7,741 bases of DNA, taken from contig CAMAUG010000187.1 of assembly GCA_945861255.1 (NCBI GenBank), positions 1-7,741 on the forward strand, read 5' to 3'. Every line of letters begins with the position of its first letter. Within the stretch, counting starts at the first letter, position 1. This stretch comes from Candidatus Sulfopaludibacter sp. SbA3 (lineage in GTDB: Bacteria; Acidobacteriota; Terriglobia; Bryobacterales; Bryobacteraceae). This document shows, piece by piece, positions 1 to 6,269 of this stretch. The notes beneath the pieces are model-generated. The model ran no database searches, had not been told where the DNA came from, and was given only the letters and a program-made list of their open reading frames with translations. Position numbers and translations under genes: made by a program.

Positions 1-1
1 G

Positions 2-1315
2 GTAATCGAAGACGAAGAGAAGCAGCGGCGCGTGATCGGGCTGCATCTTTCCGGCGCGGGCTACGCGGTGAAGGCCGCGGGGACGGCCGAGGAAGGCTGG
101 AAACTGGCGGGCGATTGCGATCTGGTGCTCACCGACCTGAAACTGCCGGGTATGGATGGCCTGGAGTTGCTCGAAAAAGTCCGGCAGCAGAATTCGCGTA
201 CGCCGGTGATCGTAATGTCCGCGTTCGGCACCGTGGAAAACGCGGTGGAAGCCATGAAGCGCGGGGCGGTGGATTTTCTGCCGAAGCCGTTTTCACTGGA
301 TCACCTCAGCGTGGTGGTGGAGAAGGCGCTGGAAGTCAGCAAGCTGCGCAATGAGAATCGCGAGCTGCGCGAGGCGCTGGGCCAACGTTATCAATTCGAA
401 AACATTATCGGGCACAGCCCGGCCATGCAGGACATTTTCGCGACGGTGATGCGCGTGGCGCCCACCCGCGCCACGGTACTGCTGGCCGGCGAGAGCGGCG
501 TGGGCAAGGACATGATCGCGCGCGCCATTCATCAGAACTCGCCGCGCAAAGACCGGCCTTTCGTCAAAATCAATTGCACCGCGATACCGGAAAACCTGAT
601 GGAAAGCGAGTTGTTCGGCTATGAAAAGGGCGCATTCACGGGCGCGAATACATCCAAGCCGGGCAAGTTCGAACAAGCCGATACCGGCACGGTGATGCTG
701 GACGAAATCGGCGACGTGCCGAATTCGGTTCAGGTGAAGCTGCTGCGTGTGCTACAGGAGCGCGAATTCGAGCGTCTGGGCAGCAACAAGACCATGCACA
801 CGGACGTGCGCGTGATCGCGGCGACCAACGTGGATTTGCGCGCCGCGCTCGAGCAGGGGACGTTTCGCGAAGACCTGTACTACCGGCTCAACGTGGTTCC
901 CATTGATATTCCGTCTCTGCGCGAACGCAAGGAAGATATTCCTTATCTGGTGGAGCACTTCGCCCGGAAGTTCAACGGCGAGGTCAGCGAGGGCGCACTG
1001 GAACGCCTGATGGCGTACCCCTGGCCGGGCAATGTGCGGGAACTCGAAAACGTAGTGGAGCGCAGCATTCTGCTGGCCCGCGGGCCACGCGTGGAAGCGG
1101 AAGACGTCAAAATCGATACCGCTCCGGGCCGTACGCGGGCGTTGACGCACACCGACGCGTTCCTCCCGGAAGGCATGACGCTCGATCAATATGAGCAATC
1201 CATTCTGCGCGAAGCGCTCAAACGCGCGAACGGCAACAAGAGCCAGGCGGCGCGCTTGCTGGGTCTCACGCGCAACGCGCTGCGCTATCGCCTGGCGCAG
1301 ATGGGGATCGAATAG
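2..1315 (+). CDS. NtrC-family sigma-54-dependent response regulator (5' end outside window)
   Basis: This is a cytoplasmic two-component regulator that, once phosphorylated by a partner histidine kinase, would activate RNA polymerase carrying sigma-54. The open frame runs back to the window edge. Its first visible codons read VIEDEEKQRR, the acidic start of a receiver domain, so the GTG at 32 is not the true start and only a few codons are missing. 437 codons are visible. The receiver has the phospho-acceptor Asp in LVLTDLKLPG (codon at 134-136), a conserved Ser in VIVMSAFG and the Lys in DFLPKPF. The AAA+ domain follows, with Walker A GESGVGKD (488-511), an intact GAFTGA loop (629-646) that contacts sigma-54, Walker B VMLDEIGD, and the REDLYYRLNV segment with the arginine-finger region. 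A Fis-type helix-turn-helix ends the protein (NKSQAARLLGLTRNALRYRL). All key residues are present, so it should be functional. The signal and target promoters cannot be deduced; a sensor kinase gene probably lies upstream, outside the window. Confidence 0.95.
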   Translation, partial: VIEDEEKQRRVIGLHLSGAGYAVKAAGTAEEGWKLAGDCDLVLTDLKLPGMDGLELLEKVRQQNSRTPVIVMSAFGTVENAVEAMKRGAVDFLPKPFSLDHLSVVVEKALEVSKLRNENRELREALGQRYQFENIIGHSPAMQDIFATVMRVAPTRATVLLAGESGVGKDMIARAIHQNSPRKDRPFVKINCTAIPENLMESELFGYEKGAFTGANTSKPGKFEQADTGTVMLDEIGDVPNSVQVKLLRVLQEREFERLGSNKTMHTDVRVIAATNVDLRAALEQGTFREDLYYRLNVVPIDIPSLRERKEDIPYLVEHFARKFNGEVSEGALERLMAYPWPGNVRELENVVERSILLARGPRVEAEDVKIDTAPGRTRALTHTDAFLPEGMTLDQYEQSILREALKRANGNKSQAARLLGLTRNALRYRLAQMGIE

Positions 1316-1367
1316 GCGGCAGCGATTCTCCGAAACTTTTTTCAGTTGCCCGGCGTCTGCAGAACGT

Positions 1368-3689
1368 ATGCTGCCATCCTTCCTCGTCCCGCTCCTGCTG
1401 GCTCTCTTCTTACCCTTACGCGCCGCCGATTCTTTTCTCCACCGCCACAGACAGGATCTTAAGGCGAACCCGCTGAATGTGAGTGTCGCACTGCGCACAA
1501 CCTCCGGACAGCAACGCTTCCGCATCGGCGAAACAATTCCCGTCACGCTCGACTTTTCCACCACCGTCCTGAACAAGTACCGGCTCAACAGTGCCACCTA
1601 CGATGGAGGCGGACGCCTGCCGATCGATGAATTTGTGCTGGACGGCGCTGGAGCCGTCGATCCACTGGCGGAATATTTTTCGGGAGTAATAGGCTTTGGG
1701 ATGGATGGCCCTTACGGAACGCCACCACTGGGGGAGGAGCCGTACCGGGTCCCACTGCGGCTGAACGATTGGTTCCGATTCGACCGGCCCGGGCTCTACC
1801 GGCTGTACGTTAAGTCACGGCGGCTGATGCGTGAGGGTCTCTCGCCCGGACCGTTCGGGCAAGACGCGGAAATGGCGGTCTCCAACGTGATGGAAATCGA
1901 GATCGCGCCGGCCGATGCGGCTTGGGAAGCGGCTAAACTCGCGGAGCTTCGCGCGATGTTCCCGGCGCCTGCCGAGGCACTGAAGCCGGATCCGTGGAAT
2001 CCCGGCTTCCCCGATGAGAAGGTGATGAACGCTTTGCGTGAACTGGGTCATCTAGGCACACCGAATGCCATCCGTCTATTACTCTCTCAGTCGCTTCGGG
2101 ACGCGAACCACCTGGTGGCAACCGGCTTGATCCGTTCGCCGCACCGGGCCTTGGTAGTGGAGGAACTCGACCAATACCTGAGCGTGCCGGCGACAATTTT
2201 CCCTGGGTGGGCTCTGTGGCTTCGTGCACTGTTCGATCTGGCGGCTCTGCATCCAAGCCGCCCCGGTTTGGAGCACATTGCGAGCGCTGCTGAGGTGGAA
2301 ACGGAGAAGACGCGCGCGGAAGCGCAAGAGCGTCAGCGAGAATTCAAATCACTGCAAAGCGCGTACGCTGTTAAGCTGATTGCGATGTTGGCGCGCAAGG
2401 CGCCGGCAGCTCGTATGGAATGCGTGAAAATGCTGATGACGGCGGCGCCAGAAGAAGCTAAGGCCGCCGGCCTCAATGCTCCCGAAGATTTCGGCTTGAC
2501 GCGCGAGCAGTTGATTGAGGCGTTTCTCGATTTTCCGCGCGATCGGCAAGCGGAGCTGTTGACGGGAAAATGGTGGCTCGTCCGAAGCCCTCAAATGATA
2601 CCGGTGCTGAAGCAGGTCATCGAAACGGCTCCTCCGCAACGTGCGCTCGCGATCTGGGATTTCAATTCACGCCGTGAACCACGCAACGTGTATGAAGAGG
2701 CGCTCAACCGATTGCATGAAATCGCGCCCGGCGAGGCCAGACAAGTCCTTGTGCGGGATCTTGTTCGTCCGGACCCGCGGTTTCACCAGATGGCCAACGC
2801 GATTCTCGAGGCGCAAGATGTTCCCGAGGCGGACGTGGTCTTCGCGAATCAGCTTGCCTCAAATGGGATCTTGCCGCTGGCTGCGAAGTTCGCGACACGC
2901 GAATTGCTTCAGCATTTCACGGACCTCTACGTGAGTCAATCCTGGGACTGCAGTCAGGAAGAGTGGTTGCTCGCATACTTCCTTCGCGTCGATCCCGAGC
3001 ACGGCAGGGAACTGCTGGCGAACGCGATGGCTACGCGAACCGGGAGGAAGTGCTACCAGTCGATACTCTCCCAGTTGGCCGCGATCATTTGGAATCCAAC
3101 CTTGGAAGCGCAGGCCCGCGCTACTCTCGACGACCTGGATGGCTACGCTGCGGGCAACGCCGCGCTCACTCTGGCGGCACACGCTGGACCCGAGGTCGAG
3201 GACCTGTTATGGCGTCACCTGGAGCAATGGTCGGAACAGTGGCGCGGAAGAGCAGAAGAACTTCGCTATCGCTGGTTCCAGCAGGACGACCCGCGCGGGG
3301 GTGATCGGAGTCGTGGCGAATCCCTGTTCAATGCGCTCTCCGGCGCGAAATCCTGGATCGTCGATGGTGAGCGCGCGCAAAGGCTGCTTGCGATGTGCGT
3401 GGACGAACAGTGCCGCCAACGGTGGACCGAGTTCGGAATCGGGCCAGTACATATTTGGGCGTATGCGGGAAATCCATTGTATCGCCGCACGTTCCTCATT
3501 GGCGGTTATCAAGCGGAGAGCTTCGATAAAGCCAAAGCAAGAATCGCTCAGTATCCGGCGGGCACCCGATTTCAGTGGTGTCCAGGGCTTCAGGATGATG
3601 GATTCCCGTCCGGGGAAATCGAGGAGATGCGCGCCGAATTGGCCCGCATCACGCGTGAAGGAACAACCAGCATGGAAACTTGCCGGTAG
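1368..3689 (+). CDS. Large exported protein of unknown function, beta-rich N-terminus and helical-repeat body
   Basis: I cannot assign a function. The frame is open from 1191, but the earlier part overlaps the regulator gene and is Arg-rich shadow sequence. ATG 1368 is chosen because it is directly followed by a signal peptide: a hydrophobic stretch of about residues 2-17 (PSFLVPLLLALFLPL), with likely cleavage near residue 19-20 (LRA/AD). This gives 773 residues. No strong Shine-Dalgarno is visible. Residues ~35-180 alternate hydrophobic and polar residues and include RIGETIPVTLDFST and WFRFDRPGLYRLYV, a pattern expected of an Ig-like beta sandwich. They end in SNVMEIEIAPAD. From ~182 on, the protein is almost all helix, with HEAT-like segments such as LGHLGTPNAIRLLLSQSL. 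The tail contains AKARIAQYPAGTRFQW. From memory it resembles a family of large secreted paralogues in Solibacter-like Acidobacteriota, which I cannot verify here. It lies 52 bp after the regulator gene, so co-transcription is possible, and converges on mdh with an 8-bp gap. Confidence 0.85.
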   Translation: MLPSFLVPLLLALFLPLRAADSFLHRHRQDLKANPLNVSVALRTTSGQQRFRIGETIPVTLDFSTTVLNKYRLNSATYDGGGRLPIDEFVLDGAGAVDPLAEYFSGVIGFGMDGPYGTPPLGEEPYRVPLRLNDWFRFDRPGLYRLYVKSRRLMREGLSPGPFGQDAEMAVSNVMEIEIAPADAAWEAAKLAELRAMFPAPAEALKPDPWNPGFPDEKVMNALRELGHLGTPNAIRLLLSQSLRDANHLVATGLIRSPHRALVVEELDQYLSVPATIFPGWALWLRALFDLAALHPSRPGLEHIASAAEVETEKTRAEAQERQREFKSLQSAYAVKLIAMLARKAPAARMECVKMLMTAAPEEAKAAGLNAPEDFGLTREQLIEAFLDFPRDRQAELLTGKWWLVRSPQMIPVLKQVIETAPPQRALAIWDFNSRREPRNVYEEALNRLHEIAPGEARQVLVRDLVRPDPRFHQMANAILEAQDVPEADVVFANQLASNGILPLAAKFATRELLQHFTDLYVSQSWDCSQEEWLLAYFLRVDPEHGRELLANAMATRTGRKCYQSILSQLAAIIWNPTLEAQARATLDDLDGYAAGNAALTLAAHAGPEVEDLLWRHLEQWSEQWRGRAEELRYRWFQQDDPRGGDRSRGESLFNALSGAKSWIVDGERAQRLLAMCVDEQCRQRWTEFGIGPVHIWAYAGNPLYRRTFLIGGYQAESFDKAKARIAQYPAGTRFQWCPGLQDDGFPSGEIEEMRAELARITREGTTSMETCR

Positions 3690-3697
3690 CGCAGCGC

Positions 3698-4645
3698 TTA
3701 CGCGCCGGCCGTCTGCAGCTTCGGCTTCAGCACGTCGACCAGTTCCTGCACCGCGCCGGCGCTCTTGGCCAGCGCCGCCTTTTCGGCGTCGTTGAGTTTG
3801 AGCTCAAAGATCTGCTCCACGCCGCCGCGGCCGAGCTTCACGGGCACGCCGACGAAGAGGCCGTGGATGCCGTACTCGCCTTCGAGCAGCGCCGCGCACG
3901 GCAGGATTTTTTTCTTGTCCTTTAGAATCGACTCGGTCATTTCGACAGCCGCGGCCGACGGGGCATAGTACGCGCTGCCGGTCTTCAAATATTTCACGAT
4001 CTCCGCGCCGCCGTTACGCGTGCGGTCGACGATCTCAGCCAAACGGGCCGCCGGAATCAGGTCTTCCAAGGGGATGCCGGAAACGTTGGAGAGGCGCGTG
4101 ACAGGTACCATCGTGTCGCCGTGGCCGCCAAGCACGACAGCCGTAACGTTCTCAACGGAGACCTTCAATTCCATGGCAATGAAGGTGCGGAAGCGCGCGG
4201 CATCCAGCACGCCGGCCATGCCGACCACGCGCTGCTTGGGGAACTTGGAAATGGCGTGAGCCACCGTGCACATGGCGTCCAGAGGATTGGTGACCAGCAC
4301 AAGGATCGCATTCGGCGAGTGCTTGACAACGTTTTCCGTGACGTTCTTGACCACTTCAAAATTCGCCAGTAAAAGATCGTCGCGGCTCATGCCCGGCTTG
4401 CGGGCCAGTCCCGCCGTGACGATCACCACGTCGGAATTCGCCGTGGGTTCATAGTCGTTGGCGCCCGTGACGTGCACGTCGTAGCCTTCAATGGGACCCA
4501 TTTGGGCCATATCCAGGCCTTTGCCCTGCGGCACGCCTTCCACGACGTCGACCAGAACGACGTCGCCTAGTTCTTTCAGCGCGAGATTTACCGCGGCGCT
4601 CGCGCCGACGTTGCCTCCGCCCACTACCGTGATTTTATTGCGCAT
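3698..4645 (-). CDS. mdh: Malate dehydrogenase, LDH-like (NAD-dependent)
   Basis: The enzyme reversibly oxidises malate to oxaloacetate with NAD in the TCA cycle, in the cytoplasm. The 315-residue length is normal for the LDH-like bacterial MDH group. Visible motifs, in order, are: the Rossmann loop VVGGGNVG (residues 7-14); Asp33 at the end of the second strand (VLVD), which favours NAD over NADP; the substrate loop LARKPGMSRDDLL, with Arg82 (the residue that selects malate; lactate dehydrogenases carry Gln there) and Arg88; VTNPLDAM (118-125); and GVLDAARFR, with Asp148 and Arg151. GGHGDTMVP supplies the catalytic His175. The start ATG is supported by the motif beginning six residues in. 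No Shine-Dalgarno is visible before it. A TATAAT box sits only 9 nt upstream, so the mRNA may be leaderless or nearly so. The gene is transcribed divergently from the toxin-antitoxin operon and converges with the secreted-protein gene. All catalytic residues are intact. Confidence 0.97.
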   Translation of the reverse strand: MRNKITVVGGGNVGASAAVNLALKELGDVVLVDVVEGVPQGKGLDMAQMGPIEGYDVHVTGANDYEPTANSDVVIVTAGLARKPGMSRDDLLLANFEVVKNVTENVVKHSPNAILVLVTNPLDAMCTVAHAISKFPKQRVVGMAGVLDAARFRTFIAMELKVSVENVTAVVLGGHGDTMVPVTRLSNVSGIPLEDLIPAARLAEIVDRTRNGGAEIVKYLKTGSAYYAPSAAAVEMTESILKDKKKILPCAALLEGEYGIHGLFVGVPVKLGRGGVEQIFELKLNDAEKAALAKSAGAVQELVDVLKPKLQTAGA

Positions 4646-4654
4646 AAGCTAACG

Positions 4655-4660
4655 ATTATA
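4655..4660 (-). promoter_or_regulatory. Candidate -10 box for mdh
   Basis: On the minus strand this reads TATAAT, a perfect -10 consensus. Its 3' edge is 9 nt before the mdh ATG. A normal start site 6-7 nt downstream would give a leader of only about 2-3 nt. No good -35 match is seen 16-18 bp upstream (candidates AAGTGG, AAAGTG, CAAAGT), so the call rests on the hexamer and its position. The same bases in a 67-bp gap also lie close to the divergent toxin-antitoxin promoter. Confidence 0.5.
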
Positions 4661-4682
4661 GCGTGCCCCGATACAACCACTT

Positions 4683-4713
4683 TGGTTCCCTTTACGGTGG
4701 CATAATGGAACCA
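4683..4713. promoter_or_regulatory. Inverted repeat, probable autoregulatory operator of the toxin-antitoxin operon
   Basis: The left arm TGGTTCC (4683-4689) and right arm GGAACCA (4707-4713) are perfect 7-bp complements with a 17-bp spacer; arm centres are 24 bp apart, a little over two helical turns. The element encloses the extended -10 box, and its right arm ends on the A of the antitoxin start codon. Ribbon-helix-helix antitoxins commonly bind such inverted repeats with their toxin to repress their own operon. That this is the operator is inference from position and symmetry. Confidence 0.55.
4698..4706 (+). promoter_or_regulatory. Candidate extended -10 promoter of the toxin-antitoxin operon
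   Basis: The sequence TGGCATAAT combines an extended -10 TGn with CATAAT (5 of 6 consensus bases). There is no good -35 at 16-18 bp (CACTTT or ACTTTG), which an extended -10 can tolerate. Transcription starting about 7 nt after the hexamer would begin on or next to the antitoxin ATG at 4713. No Shine-Dalgarno with normal spacing precedes that ATG, in keeping with a leaderless message. Confidence 0.5.
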
Positions 4714-4952
4714 TGAACCTGACGATCAAAAACGTCCCGGACCTCGTCTATAAGAGGCTGAAACAGGAAGCAGCGCTGCGCGGGCGGAGCCTTAACTCCG
4801 AGGCGATCCTGGCGCTGGCGGCCGCCGCCGGGGAAGTCGAAAGGCGGGAGCGGATCGCGTCGTCGTGGGATGAGATCGAACGATTCGTAGCGGCCTTGCC
4901 GAAACTTACCAGCAGCGTGCCGTTGATCCGCGAGGATCGAAGGCGGAGATGA
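4713..4952 (+). CDS. FitA/VapB-type ribbon-helix-helix antitoxin
   Basis: This 79-residue protein is the probable antitoxin of the PIN toxin that follows. The N-terminus MNLTIKNVPDLVYKRLKQEA, then ALRGRSLNSEAILALA, is the Arc/MetJ-type ribbon-helix-helix seen in FitA-like antitoxins. A short beta strand (residues 2-7) would insert in the DNA major groove, followed by two helices (about 9-22 and 27-39) that form the dimer. The C-terminal part, with WDEIERFVAALP (about 51-62) and a basic RRRR end, would neutralise the toxin by filling its active site. The start is fixed because the DNA-binding strand begins at residue 2. The stop codon overlaps the toxin start in ATGA, so the two are translationally coupled. 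Antitoxin-toxin complexes usually repress their own promoter; a fitting inverted repeat covers the promoter. The family assignment is from motif pattern only. Confidence 0.85.
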   Translation: MNLTIKNVPDLVYKRLKQEAALRGRSLNSEAILALAAAAGEVERRERIASSWDEIERFVAALPKLTSSVPLIREDRRRR

Positions 4953-5377
4953 CCGAACCTTCCGTGGTGGTCGTCGACGCGAGCGTCGCTGTGAAGTGGA
5001 TTATTCTCGAAACCGGGCGCGAAAGCGCGCTGGACTTGCTTCGCCGCGTCGTCTCGGGCGAGGTCATAATGATCGCGCCGCGCGCGCTCATGGAGGAGGT
5101 GGCGAGCGCACTCTCCAAACGAGTCCGGCGGAAACAACTCACCGCCACTCAAGCGCGCGCCGCGTTCCGGTATTTCGACTGGCGCCGGCCACGCCTTGTC
5201 GAAGACCCGCAATTGCTGGTAGAGGCTCTCGACCTGTCGTTGCGGCACCATTTGAGTTTGTGGGACTCTCTCTACGTTGCGTTGGCGGTCAGGCTCCGCT
5301 GCAATCTGGTTACGGCCGACGAACGTCTCCACCGCGGTGTCTCCCGTCACTATCCGTTTGTGGAACTATTGAGATGA
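4949..5377 (+). CDS. vapC: VapC-family PIN-domain ribonuclease toxin
   Basis: This 142-residue single-domain PIN protein is of normal VapC length. PIN toxins are metal-dependent RNases that stop growth by cutting tRNA, rRNA or mRNA when the antitoxin is lost; the target here is unknown. The four acidic active-site residues can be seen: Asp10 in VVVVDASVAVKW, Glu50 in PRALMEEVASAL, Asp106 in SLWDSLYVALA and Asp124 in LVTADERLH. All are in the expected order and spacing, so the toxin looks intact. Its ATG at 4949 lies inside the end of the antitoxin gene, with the 4-nt overlap ATGA, and AAGG five nt upstream can serve as a weak ribosome site. The conserved N-terminal Asp at residue 10 supports this start. 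The next gene begins 19 bp after the stop on the same strand and may be read from the same transcript. Confidence 0.93.
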   Translation: MTEPSVVVVDASVAVKWIILETGRESALDLLRRVVSGEVIMIAPRALMEEVASALSKRVRRKQLTATQARAAFRYFDWRRPRLVEDPQLLVEALDLSLRHHLSLWDSLYVALAVRLRCNLVTADERLHRGVSRHYPFVELLR

Positions 5378-5396
5378 AGTTGCGCCTTTCGACGGC

Positions 5397-6251
5397 ATGA
5401 GACTGCACGTTCCACTAATGTTGCTGGCCCTGGCCGGCGATGCGGCGCTGAGCGCGCAGCAGAGCCGTCGCTGGACCGGACCCAGTGAGCCGGTCTACGT
5501 AGTAACCCGAAATCGCTATGCAAGCGGCTTCACTCCCGACGGTCCGACGGCGCGGTTTGGTGATCTGATCATGATCCAAATTTGGAGCCCCCGGCGCCGG
5601 CAAGCCGACAACTACAAGATTGGAGAGAGAGCCGGCCTCTTCGCGGGTGGTGAGCGCGTGGGCAGCGTCAAGATCGCTCGCGTGGCGGGCCTGCAATGTA
5701 ATTCGTCGGCTGCCTTGGTTTCGGCCGATTCCGGCTTCCGCTTTTCGAAGAACACTTTCGCTCTGGCGACAAACGCGCCGGAAGTGCGGTCCCACTCCAG
5801 CGCTCGCCGCGAACCTACTCTCGAGGAGCGCGCCCACGCGGCACGGATAGCTATTTCGGAATTCAAGAAGCAGGGATTCGCAGCCGCGGTGGCGGGACGC
5901 ACTAGAGTGGAACATCTGGATACCACGGACGTGGACGGAAGCGGGAAGCGATGGATGATTGGTTCCGCCGCGGTCACAACCAGGAACGCCCGCCATCAAC
6001 TGTTTTTTGTCGCCCGCGGCGATAATGCAGAATCCACGATAGAGCTATCGCACTATCACCGCACCAAAGATCTAGAGGACGGTAAGGATTCACTGAATCT
6101 TCTTTTCGCGGATCAGCTGGATCTGGATGGCGATGGAACAGACGAGCTGATAGTGGAAGTGCGCGGCTATGAAAATGAAGAATTCTGGATCTACCAACGG
6201 CGGAACGGCTCCTGGGCCCAGGTGTGGACCGGCGGGCGAGGCAGTTGCTGA
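5397..6251 (+). CDS. Exported protein of unknown function with DxDGDG calcium-loop-like motif
   Basis: I do not recognise the family. The 284-residue product begins with a signal peptide: MRLHVPLMLLALAGDAALSA, with a likely cut after Ala20 (AALSA/QQ). This supports ATG 5397 even though no Shine-Dalgarno is visible. The mature part starts with a beta-rich segment (about 30-130) containing GPSEPVYVVTRNRY and FGDLIMIQIWSP. Near the C-terminus, residues 242-250 read DLDGDGTDE followed by LIVEV. This is the acidic loop of FG-GAP/VCBS or EF-hand-like calcium sites. A weaker DVDGSG lies at 178-183 and also precedes a beta-like stretch. Two such loops before strands suggest a small calcium-stabilised beta domain, by inference. 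It follows the toxin gene by 19 bp, so it may be co-transcribed, but a secreted protein has no evident part in toxin-antitoxin action. It converges on tig with an 18-bp gap. Confidence 0.8.
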   Translation: MRLHVPLMLLALAGDAALSAQQSRRWTGPSEPVYVVTRNRYASGFTPDGPTARFGDLIMIQIWSPRRRQADNYKIGERAGLFAGGERVGSVKIARVAGLQCNSSAALVSADSGFRFSKNTFALATNAPEVRSHSSARREPTLEERAHAARIAISEFKKQGFAAAVAGRTRVEHLDTTDVDGSGKRWMIGSAAVTTRNARHQLFFVARGDNAESTIELSHYHRTKDLEDGKDSLNLLFADQLDLDGDGTDELIVEVRGYENEEFWIYQRRNGSWAQVWTGGRGSC

Positions 6252-6269
6252 CTTCCGCCGCTGTGAGCC

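Noticed and set aside
32..34. GTG at 32 as the regulator start
   Set aside because: The frame continues upstream to the window edge with the receiver acidic motif VIEDEE, so a start at 32 would remove essential residues.
1191..1367. Upstream extension of the secreted-protein frame, overlapping the regulator gene
   Set aside because: The 59 extra residues are Arg/Ala-rich shadow sequence of the helix-turn-helix region and would bury the signal peptide; ATG 1368 is the better start.
752..1597. 281-codon open frame on the minus strand across the end of the regulator and the start of the secreted-protein gene
   Set aside because: It is antisense to the conserved AAA+ and helix-turn-helix coding sequence; the product is Arg-rich and low in recognisable motifs.
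3682..3709. GC-rich symmetry between the convergent secreted-protein gene and mdh (GCCGG and CCGGC, with inner AGCG/CGCT)
   Set aside because: The stems are short and interrupted, and no T run follows on either strand, so a terminator is not supported.
4705..4716. Three-codon upstream frame ATG GAA CCA TGA overlapping the antitoxin start
   Set aside because: If transcription starts near 4713 this ATG is not in the mRNA; likely a chance product of the inverted-repeat arm.
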